A DNA stretch of 64,000 nt from Glaciimonas soli (GTDB lineage: Bacteria > Pseudomonadota > Gammaproteobacteria > Burkholderiales > Burkholderiaceae_D). Under the pieces are notes generated by a model that was given only the letters and a program-made list of their open reading frames with translations, did not search any database and had not been told where the DNA came from. Every line of letters begins with the position of its first letter. Position 1 is the stretch's first letter. Where the stretch lies: contig NZ_WINI01000007.1 in assembly GCF_009497155.1 (NCBI RefSeq), positions 441,137 through 505,136 of the forward strand, read 5' to 3'. Below, piece by piece: positions 7,648 through 15,795 of the stretch. The position numbers were made by a program, and so were the translations under genes.

Positions 7648-8978
7648 AATCAAAATCCCGCCGCACTGTATTGAAGGCTGGCGGTACGCTTATCATCTCC
7701 GTCATGGCTGCAACTCTGCCGACATTCGCCAGAGCAGCACAAATTCTCGCAGTGCGCGTATGGCCAGCAGCAGACTATACACGCGTCACACTAGAAAATG
7801 ATTCTGACCTTAAGGTCTCGCATTTTTTGGTCAAAAACCCTGACCGAATGGTCGTTGATATTGAAGGTATTGAGCTAAATCCGGCGCTGAAAGAATTAGT
7901 CGCCAAAATTCAGTCCAATGATCCTTACATCAAACAAGTACGGGTCGGCCAAAATTTACCCAATGTGGTGCGCCTGGTATTTGATCTGAAAGAAGAGGTT
8001 AAACCGCAAGTATTTACATTGGAACCGGTAGGAAATTACAAATACCGCCTGGTGTTCGATCTGTATCCATTGAATCCGCCAGACCCGATTGCGGCGATGA
8101 TACAAGATGGGAATTGGAGCAAGAGTTTGCCAGAAGATGGTGGCATCATTTCTCCGCCATCAACACCCCCCATGGCAACTGCGGAGACCAGGCAAGAACC
8201 ACCGCTTGCTCAGCTAGAACAAAAGCCAGATAGCAAATCTGGACGACAGCCTGCACAACCGGCAATGAATCGCATGATCACAATCGCTCTTGATCCCGGT
8301 CATGGCGGCGAAGATCCTGGTGCGACCGGAAGCGCGGGTAATCGCGAAAAAGACGTCGTGCTATCGATCGCCAAGCGCCTCAAAGCCAAAATGGAAAAGC
8401 AGCCAAATATGCGCGTGATGATGACGCGCGATGCGGATTTCTTCGTTCCTCTCGGCATGCGTGTGCAAAAGGCACGGGCTGTGCAAGCAGATTTGTTTGT
8501 ATCGATCCATGCTGATGCTTTTGTCACACCCACCGCACGTGGTTCGTCAGTATTCGCGCTTTCTGAAAAAGGTGCTAGCTCTACAGCCGCGCGTTGGTTG
8601 GCGAAGAATGAAAACGATGCCGACTTAATCGGTGGCGTCAATATCAAAAGTCACGACAAACAACTCGCCAGTGTCTTGATGGATCTGTCGACCACGGCAC
8701 AAATTAGTGACAGTATTAAACTGGCCAACGCGGTTCTGGGTGAAATTGGCGGGATTAATAAGTTACATAAAGGCGCTGTCGAACAAGCTGGATTTGCGGT
8801 ATTAAAAGCACCGGATATCCCCAGCATTTTGATTGAAACCGCTTTCATTTCTAACCCAGAGGAAGAAGCGCGTCTTACCGATAACGCCTATCAAGACAAA
8901 ATGGCCGATGCTATTTTGACCGGCATCAAAAAATATTTTTCACATAATCCGCCATTATCGAAAAATCGTATTGCTTAG
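7611..8978 (+). CDS. amiC: N-acetylmuramoyl-L-alanine amidase AmiC (Tat-exported)
   Basis: A 455-residue periplasmic zinc amidase that splits septal peptidoglycan during daughter-cell separation. It begins with a twin-arginine signal (SKSRRTVLKAGG, Arg17-Arg18, then a hydrophobic stretch ending FARA). An AMIN domain for septal targeting follows (ILAVRVWPAADYTRVTLEND), then a Pro/Gln-rich linker and the Amidase_3 domain (IALDPGHGGEDPGATG, SIHADAF, and IPSILIETAFISNP with the catalytic Glu). The zinc ligands His (DPGHGG), Glu (NREKDV) and His (SIHAD) are present. The start overlaps tsaE by 37 bases, with AAGGGC upstream. A terminator follows at 9014-9052. Confidence 0.95.
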   Translation: MSGPTEICTKPVKSKSRRTVLKAGGTLIISVMAATLPTFARAAQILAVRVWPAADYTRVTLENDSDLKVSHFLVKNPDRMVVDIEGIELNPALKELVAKIQSNDPYIKQVRVGQNLPNVVRLVFDLKEEVKPQVFTLEPVGNYKYRLVFDLYPLNPPDPIAAMIQDGNWSKSLPEDGGIISPPSTPPMATAETRQEPPLAQLEQKPDSKSGRQPAQPAMNRMITIALDPGHGGEDPGATGSAGNREKDVVLSIAKRLKAKMEKQPNMRVMMTRDADFFVPLGMRVQKARAVQADLFVSIHADAFVTPTARGSSVFALSEKGASSTAARWLAKNENDADLIGGVNIKSHDKQLASVLMDLSTTAQISDSIKLANAVLGEIGGINKLHKGAVEQAGFAVLKAPDIPSILIETAFISNPEEEARLTDNAYQDKMADAILTGIKKYFSHNPPLSKNRIA

Positions 8979-9013
8979 TGAATTGCGCCAAATACAACTG
9001 ACAAGCGCCAATA

Positions 9014-9052
9014 AAAACACAGCGACCAAGCAATCTGGTCGCTGTGTTTTTT
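9014..9052 (+). terminator. Intrinsic terminator after amiC
   Basis: AAAACACAGCGACCA pairs with TGGTCGCTGTGTTTT across a short loop and is followed by a T run (9047-9052). The long perfect stem just past the amiC stop makes this a confident call. Confidence 0.9.
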
Positions 9053-9353
9053 AATAAATTAACATCGAAATAGCGCTCCCCGAAATAGCACCGAATTACG
9101 CTGATCATCGGCATAGATACGCGATAATCCTACACTGCCCGACTACAGTACTTAACAAGCACGCAATAACTACGCAGATTGTTCACAACGCTGTCCTCCT
9201 ATCCCCATTTAGAAACGTTACAACACATACGCGCATAATCTGTGAGATGTGCAAATGTTTGTAACGCACTGTTTCGATTGCCGTAGTACATGCTAACTTG
9301 TTACCGTCAAGAATGTATTTACGCGATTAAATACGACCACCTGGGAGCCAAAA
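9053..9353 (+). other. Intergenic region upstream of the DUF3300 lipoprotein gene
   Basis: No gene is seen. An 8-base inverted repeat (CGTTACAA at 9216-9223 with TTGTAACG at 9259-9266) could be an operator in the likely promoter region. GGGAG (about 9342) lies a suitable distance before the ATG at 9354. Confidence 0.3.
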
Positions 9354-11456
9354 ATGATTAAGAATAAAAAAAACCTGCCACTTTTATTGAGTGTTCTGTT
9401 GGGCGTAGCGATGCTGCCATTAGCTGGCTGCGATAAAACAAAAACACCCGAACCGTCGACCGCATCGTCGCCAGACGCATCTGCTAATTCTGCAGCTCCT
9501 GGTGCCGTCGCTTACACGCCGCCGACTGCCGATCAGTTATACCAAATGGTTGGCCCTATCGCATTGTTCCCGGATAAGTTGATCGCACAAGTCTTGGCGG
9601 GTGCAACTTATCCCGATCAAATTACAGCGGCGGATAATTGGTTAGCACAAAACAAGAATCTCACAGGCGCAGCGTTACAAGATGCTGTAAATCAGCAACC
9701 GTGGGACGCCAGCGTAAAAGGATTGACACAATTTCCTGATGTGTTGGATCAGATGGCCAAGAACATTGCCTGGACATCGGCATTAGGTGACGCTTATGTG
9801 AACGACCCGACCGACGTTATGAACGCAATTCAGGTGATGCGACAACGCGCGGCCAAAAGCGGCAATCTGAAAAATTCCAAACATCAAAAAATCATCATCA
9901 AACCGCAATCATCTCCGACAATTGCTTCCAACGGGCAGAGCTATACCATTAATGGGGGGGATGCTGGCGCACCTCCACCGTCCAGCTATGTGCAATTGCC
10001 AGGCGAACCTCCCGTTTATGATGGCCCTGAAGTCGTTCCTCCTCCGCCAGACTTGATTACGATTGAGCCTAGCGAACCGGATGTCGTCTACGTCCCCGTC
10101 TACAATCCAGAGGTCGTATATGGTGAACCGTTACCGGTATATCCCGGTTATGAATATGCTCCGGCTTACAGTACCGGGGAAATTGTCACTGCCGGTGCGA
10201 TTGCATTTGGTACCGGCGTTTTGGTTGGCGCAGTCATCAGCGACCATAATTGGGGCTGGAATTCATGGGGTGTACGCTGGGGAGGACGTGGAGATTGGCA
10301 TGATGGCGACCGTGGCCGGGATCGTCCTGATGGCAACGGCGGCGGTTGGTATCGTCCTGCGGTGGTTCACAACAACAATACTTATGTGTCGAACTCAACT
10401 ACGATTGTTAACCGCTATACAAACAACGTAAATAACAACTACAACAATAACAACTACACCAATAACAACGTCAACATTCAAAACAACACAACGAACCAAC
10501 GCTTTGCGCCAAACGAAAATAACAACGGTGGCAATCATGGTTTAGCTGCTGCTGGCATCGCAGCAGGCGTCGTCGGTGCTGGCGCGGCAGTTGGTATCGC
10601 CAACAGAATGAATAATGGGCGACCAAACGGCATGCAGCAAAATGGTGCTCCGGCTTCCGCTGGCAATATTGCACCCGGCATGCGGCCGCCATCATCCAAT
10701 GGTAATCAACCTGATTTCAACAATATGAATCGGCCGCACTTTAATGCAAACGGAGCCGGCCCTGCTACGTCTGGTATCACTAACAATGCACCTGCTGCGC
10801 CGCATATGCAGTCCAACACGCAGCCCAATTTCAACACAATGAGCAAACCCAATTTTGCGCATATTGCACCAAATAATCCGGCGCTGGGAAATAATCCGGT
10901 CAACAACAATCAAACACGCCCAAACCAAACAGCAACGCCTGGTTTCGGCGTGCCCCATCAGGCTCAAACCCAAAACAGACCATTTGGCGGACAACAAAAT
11001 GGCCAACAACCTGGGCAAGTAGCGCCAAATTTCTCACGTCCTAACCAACCGCAAGAAAATGCGTTCCGCCCTCATGCGCCAGCAGCGCAAGTGTTGCCAC
11101 CCGCACCAATGCGACCAAACCCTGCTCAACAGCCTGAGAGCTTTGCACCTCATCGCGCCAATGAAGGATCACAAGCGCCTGACTATGTTCGCCAAAATCA
11201 GAATCAGTACACGCGTCAACAACCTCCAGAAGCGGCAAGACCGTCACCAGCACCGATGAATATCAGTCGGCCCGAGCCGCGCCCACCGGCTCCTGAAATA
11301 CAAGCGCCGCACCCGGCACCGGCTCCAGTAATGCAAGCTCCGCGCCCTGCCCCGGCTCCGATGATGCAGGCTCCACGTCCAGCACCGGCACCGGCACCGC
11401 ATCCTGCGCCACAACAAAATCATCCCGATAAGCGAGATGATAAGAAACATGAGTAA
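9354..11456 (+). CDS. DUF3300 lipoprotein with Asn-rich centre and Pro-rich tail
   Basis: A 700-residue predicted lipoprotein: signal sequence ending in the lipobox LAGC (Cys at about 26). A DUF3300 domain follows (TADQLYQMVGPIALFPDKLI, VLAGATYPDQI, QPWDASVKGLTQFPDVLDQM), with a YVPVYNPEVVYG motif near residue 247. After a Gly/Trp-rich membrane-like patch comes an Asn-rich tract (NNVNNNYNNNNYTNNNVN). The C-terminus is Gln/Asn/Pro-rich with repeats of MQAPRPAPAP and ends with charged KRDDKKHE. The function of DUF3300 is not established; surface or envelope location is inferred from the lipobox and low-complexity tail. It is monocistronic, with a terminator at 11517-11557. Confidence 0.85.
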   Translation: MIKNKKNLPLLLSVLLGVAMLPLAGCDKTKTPEPSTASSPDASANSAAPGAVAYTPPTADQLYQMVGPIALFPDKLIAQVLAGATYPDQITAADNWLAQNKNLTGAALQDAVNQQPWDASVKGLTQFPDVLDQMAKNIAWTSALGDAYVNDPTDVMNAIQVMRQRAAKSGNLKNSKHQKIIIKPQSSPTIASNGQSYTINGGDAGAPPPSSYVQLPGEPPVYDGPEVVPPPPDLITIEPSEPDVVYVPVYNPEVVYGEPLPVYPGYEYAPAYSTGEIVTAGAIAFGTGVLVGAVISDHNWGWNSWGVRWGGRGDWHDGDRGRDRPDGNGGGWYRPAVVHNNNTYVSNSTTIVNRYTNNVNNNYNNNNYTNNNVNIQNNTTNQRFAPNENNNGGNHGLAAAGIAAGVVGAGAAVGIANRMNNGRPNGMQQNGAPASAGNIAPGMRPPSSNGNQPDFNNMNRPHFNANGAGPATSGITNNAPAAPHMQSNTQPNFNTMSKPNFAHIAPNNPALGNNPVNNNQTRPNQTATPGFGVPHQAQTQNRPFGGQQNGQQPGQVAPNFSRPNQPQENAFRPHAPAAQVLPPAPMRPNPAQQPESFAPHRANEGSQAPDYVRQNQNQYTRQQPPEAARPSPAPMNISRPEPRPPAPEIQAPHPAPAPVMQAPRPAPAPMMQAPRPAPAPAPHPAPQQNHPDKRDDKKHE

Positions 11457-11516
11457 GAATGCAGGCGGGGAAACTTGTTTCTCATATAGTTATTTATAAA
11501 ACTAATTGCCATCGGT

Positions 11517-11557
11517 AAAAAACGGCACACATTCAACTTGAATGTGTGCTGTTTTTT
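11517..11557 (+). terminator. Intrinsic terminator after the DUF3300 gene
   Basis: A near-perfect stem (CGGCACACATTCAA with TTGAATGTGTGCTG) is followed by seven T. It lies 60 bases beyond the DUF3300 stop codon. Confidence 0.88.
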
Positions 11558-11775
11558 TATGCCTGCAAACGGTATGTCGCCGATTATTTCAAACAAATAA
11601 AATTCCCTCGGGAAATTATATTTATCAAAAAAATATGTCATCCGACCGATAGATGATTCCAGGAAACGGTTTTGATATAAACATATGATGTTTTCGATAA
11701 TTAGCTCCTATCTTGATGAAAAGCCCCATTAAAATAATGGGTTATCCGCGCGCAGCGGTTTCAAAAGGAATGTCG

Positions 11776-12573
11776 ATGAAAAATGTGTCAAAAATGCAGC
11801 TATGCATAGCCTCTACGGTTTTTGCTGCGGTATGTTTATTAACCGCGTGCGGCAAACAAGAGCCGAAAACTGCCACCGCGCCAAGCCAAACCGAATATCT
11901 GGTCGGCGCAGAAGCAACCTTCGCGCCGTTTGAATTTCAGAACGAGCAAAAAGAGATAGAAGGTTTTGACGTCGACATCATGCATGCCATCGCAGACAAA
12001 GGTGGTTTCAAGGTCAAATTCGTCAATACCCCGTTCGAAGGAATTTTCAACTTCCTGGCACAAGGCGACCGCGACCTGGTTGCCTCAGCCGTCACCATCA
12101 CCGACGAACGTAAACAAACCGTTGATTTTTCCGATCCTTATTTTGAATCCACACAATACATCGTGGTACCAAAAGATTCTAAAGTTACCAAATTTACGGA
12201 CTTGAAAACGCTCACTGTCGGCGTGCAAAGCGCCACTACCGGTGATGAAGCTGTGCAAAAATTACTGGGCAAAAGCAATCCAAAAATCAAACGCATGGAT
12301 TCTGCAATGATGACCTTGAAAGAACTCGAAGGAGGCGGCGTTGATGCAGTAGTACTGGATACCGGCTTGGTCAACAACTACATCAAGAATAATTCCGCAG
12401 AGGGATTCCGTGCGATTACAGATCCTGATTTTCCGAAAGAGTATTACGGTATCGCCGTCAAAAAAGGAAATACTGCGTTGCTGGAAAAAGTGAATAAAGG
12501 TTTGGCTGCCATCAAAGCAGATGGAACTTATCAGACCATTTACCAAAAGTATTTTGGCAATGCTACGAAGTAA
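11776..12573 (+). CDS. Amino-acid ABC transporter substrate-binding lipoprotein, paralogue 1
   Basis: A family-3 solute-binding protein (GlnH/HisJ type) that would capture an amino acid in the periplasm for an ABC importer. I start it at ATG 11776 (MKNVSKMQLCIA), with AAAGGA 6 bases upstream; a longer frame from 11713 lacks this site. The signal ends in a lipobox (LLTACGKQ). Ligand-site motifs are visible: TFAPFEFQNEQ, TPFEGIFNFLAQGDRD, SAVTITDERKQTVDFSDPYF (Arg for the substrate carboxylate) and GVQSATTGDE. At 265 residues it matches the two downstream copies in length and motifs, indicating tandem duplication. The substrate is not predictable. Confidence 0.9.
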   Translation: MKNVSKMQLCIASTVFAAVCLLTACGKQEPKTATAPSQTEYLVGAEATFAPFEFQNEQKEIEGFDVDIMHAIADKGGFKVKFVNTPFEGIFNFLAQGDRDLVASAVTITDERKQTVDFSDPYFESTQYIVVPKDSKVTKFTDLKTLTVGVQSATTGDEAVQKLLGKSNPKIKRMDSAMMTLKELEGGGVDAVVLDTGLVNNYIKNNSAEGFRAITDPDFPKEYYGIAVKKGNTALLEKVNKGLAAIKADGTYQTIYQKYFGNATK

Positions 12574-12606
12574 TTCTTTATAAAATTTTTAAGCTGAAAG
12601 CTCCTC

Positions 12607-13395
12607 GTGAAAATTAATAACTTAGCGATTATGGCCTTGGTCTGTGTAGCCTTGGCTGCATGCGGCAAGAACGGATCAAAGCCGGCACCTAGCGCCAACA
12701 GCGCACAAACAGAATATGTGGTCGGTACCGATGCGGCTTATGCGCCATTTTCGTCGATGAATGAACAGAAAGAAGCCGTTGGCTATGAAATCGACATAAT
12801 CAATGCCGTTGCCGATCATGCTGGCATCAAAGTCAAAATTGTGAATACACCATTTGATGGCATCTTTAATGCGCTCAATCAAGGTGATCGCGACATTCTT
12901 ATCTCCAGTATCACCATCACCGACCTGCGGAAACAAACCGTTGATTTTACCGAGCCTTATTTCGAAGCCAACCAGCTGATTGCAGTACCGAACGATTCCA
13001 AAGTCGAAAGTTTTGCCGATCTGAAAAACTTGAAAATCGGCGTACAAAGTGCCACCACCGGCGATGAGTTATCACAAAAATTGGTAGGCAAAAACAGCCC
13101 TAACGTCAAGCGCTTCGAATCCATGCCATTGGCATTTCAAGAACTCGATGGTGGCGGTGTTGATGCGGTGGTCGGTGACAATGGCGTAGTAGTGAACTAC
13201 ACCAGGAATAACGGTAACAAAAATTTTAAAATCATCAGCGATCCGTCGTTCCCAAAAGAGTATTACGGTATCGCGGTCAAAAAAGGAAATACTGAATTAC
13301 TGGCGAAGCTCAACAAGGGTTTAGCTGATATCAAAGCTGATGGTACGGCTGATAAAATTTATGCGAAATATTTTTCAGATGTATCGAACAAGTAA
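12607..13395 (+). CDS. Amino-acid ABC transporter substrate-binding lipoprotein, paralogue 2
   Basis: A 262-residue family-3 solute-binding protein with start GTG 12607 and lipobox LAACGKN. It shares TPFDGIFNALNQGDRD, SSITITDLRKQTVDFTEPYF, GVQSATTGDE and PKEYYGIAVKKGNTELL with its neighbours. Differences around the binding cleft (Leu-Arg for Glu-Arg after ITD; VVGDNGVVVNY for VVLDTGLVNNY) hint at a different ligand or affinity. It starts 33 bases after paralogue 1 with a weak ribosome-binding site, suggesting read-through translation from a common mRNA. The gap to paralogue 3 carries an imperfect hairpin (about 13419-13446) without a T run. Confidence 0.9.
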   Translation: MKINNLAIMALVCVALAACGKNGSKPAPSANSAQTEYVVGTDAAYAPFSSMNEQKEAVGYEIDIINAVADHAGIKVKIVNTPFDGIFNALNQGDRDILISSITITDLRKQTVDFTEPYFEANQLIAVPNDSKVESFADLKNLKIGVQSATTGDELSQKLVGKNSPNVKRFESMPLAFQELDGGGVDAVVGDNGVVVNYTRNNGNKNFKIISDPSFPKEYYGIAVKKGNTELLAKLNKGLADIKADGTADKIYAKYFSDVSNK

Positions 13396-13472
13396 GATCG
13401 AATAAGTAGGATAAGTTATTCCCTCCCCGTTTTTCGGGCGAGGAAATAAACAAGCGTTTTTTAAGGACACCC

Positions 13473-14285
13473 ATGAAGCACATTCTCCGTCGTTACCTTC
13501 CCGTCTGCATCGCCGCACTCGCACTAATCACGTTAGCCGCTTGTAATAAACAAGATGCGAAACCAGCAGCTGATGCTAGCGCAACCGCAGAGAAACATGC
13601 GGCTTATCTGGTCGGTGTGGAATCTGCTTACGCGCCGTTTTCAGCAGAAAATGAAAATAAAGAAGTGGTTGGTTTTGATATCGATGTTATGAAAGCCATC
13701 GCCAACAAGATCGGCATTGATGTGAAATTCATTCCGACACCGTTTGAAGGTTTTTTCAATTTTCTGGCGCAAGGCGATCGTGATTTGTTGATTTCAGCTA
13801 TCACCATCACGGACGAACGCAAACAGACTGTTGATTTTTCCGAGCCCTATTTTGAAGCCAGTCAATTGATCGCCGTGCCTGCTGACGACACCAAGATACA
13901 GAAACTTGATGATCTGAAAAATATGAAAATTGCGGTGCAAAGCGCAACTACGGGCGATGAGGTCATACAAAATTTAGTCGGCAAAAACAATCCTAACATT
14001 AAGCGCTTCGACTCAACGCCATTGGCATTGAAAGAACTGGAAGCGGGTGGTGTGGAGGCAGTGGTAGCTGATGATGCCGTCGTCAAAAATTACATCACCA
14101 ACAATCCGTCAGCGCGCCTGCGAGTGGTATCCGATGCCGGCTTTCCAAAAGAGTATTACGGCATCGCTGTACGCAAAGGCAATACTGAGTTACTCACACA
14201 AATCAACAAAGGCCTGGACGAAATCAAAGCCGATGGGACTTTCGCGAAAATCAGTGAGAAGTATTTTGGCGCAGCAAACAAATAA
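13473..14285 (+). CDS. Amino-acid ABC transporter substrate-binding lipoprotein, paralogue 3
   Basis: A 270-residue family-3 solute-binding protein; ATG 13473 has AAGGA six bases upstream. The lipobox is LAACNKQ. The binding-fold motifs are intact: SAYAPFSAENENKEVVGFDI, TPFEGFFNFLAQGDRD, SAITITDERKQTVDFSEPYF and GVEAVVADDAVV. It is closer to paralogue 1 in the TPFEG...GDRD region than paralogue 2 is. An intrinsic terminator (14370-14399) follows 84 bases after the stop and separates the three binding-protein genes from the permease gene. Confidence 0.9.
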   Translation: MKHILRRYLPVCIAALALITLAACNKQDAKPAADASATAEKHAAYLVGVESAYAPFSAENENKEVVGFDIDVMKAIANKIGIDVKFIPTPFEGFFNFLAQGDRDLLISAITITDERKQTVDFSEPYFEASQLIAVPADDTKIQKLDDLKNMKIAVQSATTGDEVIQNLVGKNNPNIKRFDSTPLALKELEAGGVEAVVADDAVVKNYITNNPSARLRVVSDAGFPKEYYGIAVRKGNTELLTQINKGLDEIKADGTFAKISEKYFGAANK

Positions 14286-14369
14286 TAAACAGACAACAAA
14301 ATCAGCCTCCGATTTTCCGGCAAAGCCTGAGTGCTGTATAATTTTCACCTAACTTTTATGCGCTGAAAT

Positions 14370-14399
14370 GCGTAACTCATTGCGAGTTACGCTTTTTTT
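14370..14399 (+). terminator. Intrinsic terminator between binding-protein genes and permease
   Basis: GCGTAACTC pairs with GAGTTACGC across a 5-base loop, followed by seven T. This stem lies inside the longest possible reading frame of the permease, so the extra N-terminal residues of that frame (from 14368) are almost certainly not translated. It probably lowers permease expression relative to the binding proteins. Confidence 0.85.
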
Positions 14400-14433
14400 A
14401 TTCATCCGCCGCACTCTTTTCCTCATAAAAAAT

Positions 14434-15177
14434 ATGGATTTTCGCTGGGATATCATCCAAGGTTACGCCCCCTTATTCGTCAAGGGTTTCTTCATGACCG
14501 TAGAAGTGGCTGTAATCAGCATCATTCTTGGCACGATACTCGGCCTGTTTCTGGGCATGCTGCGTGTAGCCGAGGTAAAACATGGTCCATGGAAATGGCC
14601 ATTTTTTGTGGTCAAAACACTCGCTAGTTTCTATGTCGCATTTTTCCGTGGCACACCGCTGTTTGTCCAAATTCTGTTGATTCACTTCGCGGTCATGCCA
14701 GTGTTGATTCATCAGGATCATGGCTTGCTCATTTCCGGCGATTTAGCGCGCACTATCAAACAAGATTACGGCGCGTTTATTTCCGGTATCGTTGCACTGT
14801 CATTAAATGCCGGTGCATATATTTCAGAAATTTTCCGCGCAGGTATTCAATCGATTGATCGCGGCCAAACCAATGCTGCATTGAGTCTGGGGATGGGTTA
14901 TCGCTCCACCATGCGCTATGTCGTATTGCCTCAAGCATTTCGCCGTATGTTGCCACCGCTGGGGAATGAGGCAATTACTTTGCTCAAAGACTCATCGCTG
15001 GTATCCGCTATCGGCTTGGCAGAACTGGCCTACGCCGCACGTACTGTGGCGGGTGCTTATTCGCGTTATTGGGAACCGTACATCACCATCTCCGTGGTGT
15101 ATTTCACGATGACGATTTGCCTGGCAACGCTGGTATCGCGCTTGGAGAAAAAATATAGTGCGCCGGGACGGCATTGA
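14434..15177 (+). CDS. Amino-acid ABC transporter permease (HisM/GlnP family)
   Basis: From ATG 14434 (MDFRWDIIQGYAPLF) the protein has 247 residues with about five membrane segments and the BPD_transp_1 fold. The family N-terminal motif is GFFMTVEVAVISIILGTILG, and the cytoplasmic EAA loop is EIFRAGIQSIDRGQTNAALS followed by LGMGYRSTMRYVVLPQAFRR. The EAA loop docks an ATPase, but no ATP-binding gene is in the cluster, so it must use one encoded elsewhere. Permeases of this family work as homodimers or pairs; only one is present here. I reject the upstream ATG 14368 because it overlaps a terminator. A terminator follows at 15208-15244. Confidence 0.92.
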   Translation: MDFRWDIIQGYAPLFVKGFFMTVEVAVISIILGTILGLFLGMLRVAEVKHGPWKWPFFVVKTLASFYVAFFRGTPLFVQILLIHFAVMPVLIHQDHGLLISGDLARTIKQDYGAFISGIVALSLNAGAYISEIFRAGIQSIDRGQTNAALSLGMGYRSTMRYVVLPQAFRRMLPPLGNEAITLLKDSSLVSAIGLAELAYAARTVAGAYSRYWEPYITISVVYFTMTICLATLVSRLEKKYSAPGRH

Positions 15178-15207
15178 TTTTTGCATTAATTCTCACATTG
15201 GCAACAC

Positions 15208-15244
15208 AACTAAAAACGGGCGCATATGCGTCCGTTTTTAGTTT
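15208..15244 (+). terminator. Intrinsic terminator after the permease
   Basis: AACTAAAAACGGGCGCA pairs with TGCGTCCGTTTTTAGTT (one G-T pair), and the stem itself contributes the T run. It lies 30 bases past the permease stop. Confidence 0.85.
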
Positions 15245-15393
15245 ATGAACATCGCACATCACAATTAATTGCATTTATAGCAAATGAATTGCATCATCAC
15301 CGCGCTCATGTCCAGCATCATCAAATGTTATAATCCGCCCCCACTAACGCACTCTGCTGCGACCTGATTTTTCATCAACAACTTTGGAGTTTT

Positions 15394-15762
15394 ATGCGAA
15401 CGACATGGCGAGCACCACGCTCAATGATGGCTTTACTCTTGTTTGGGTTGACAGCGGCGTTAGCTTTGACGAGTTTTTCTGCCGCCGCGATGGAACGTAC
15501 TTTCCCTGCCACGACACAACGTGGAACGATGGTGATAGTGGCGTACCCTGCGATTACGATAAACGGTCAGAATTTGCGCCTGTCGCCTGGTTCGCGCATT
15601 TGGAATCAACAGAATTTAACGCAAGTTCCATCGACGTTTGTAAACAGTAGTTATAAGGTTAACTACACGCTCAATTTTCAGGGTGACGTCGATCGCGTCT
15701 GGATTTTGACCCGAGAAGAATCCGGCACTTCAGTGGAAAAGCAGCGTAGTAATCTCAAGTAG
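15394..15762 (+). CDS. Secreted hypothetical protein (122 aa)
   Basis: GGAG lies 6 bases before ATG 15394. The first 32 residues form a Sec signal (basic RTTWRAPRS, hydrophobic LLLFGLTAALALT, then SFSAAAME). The mature part is about 90 residues and beta-rich (GTMVIVAYPAITINGQNLRL, SPGSRIWNQQN, KVNYTLNFQGDVDRVWILT) with no cysteine. I know of similar short proteins only as conserved hypothetical periplasmic proteins next to miaB in Burkholderiales, and give no function. It precedes miaB by 33 bases and may be co-transcribed. Confidence 0.75.
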   Translation: MRTTWRAPRSMMALLLFGLTAALALTSFSAAAMERTFPATTQRGTMVIVAYPAITINGQNLRLSPGSRIWNQQNLTQVPSTFVNSSYKVNYTLNFQGDVDRVWILTREESGTSVEKQRSNLK

Positions 15763-15795
15763 TATTAGAAAATAGAAAAATTGTTAGAAAAGCAG

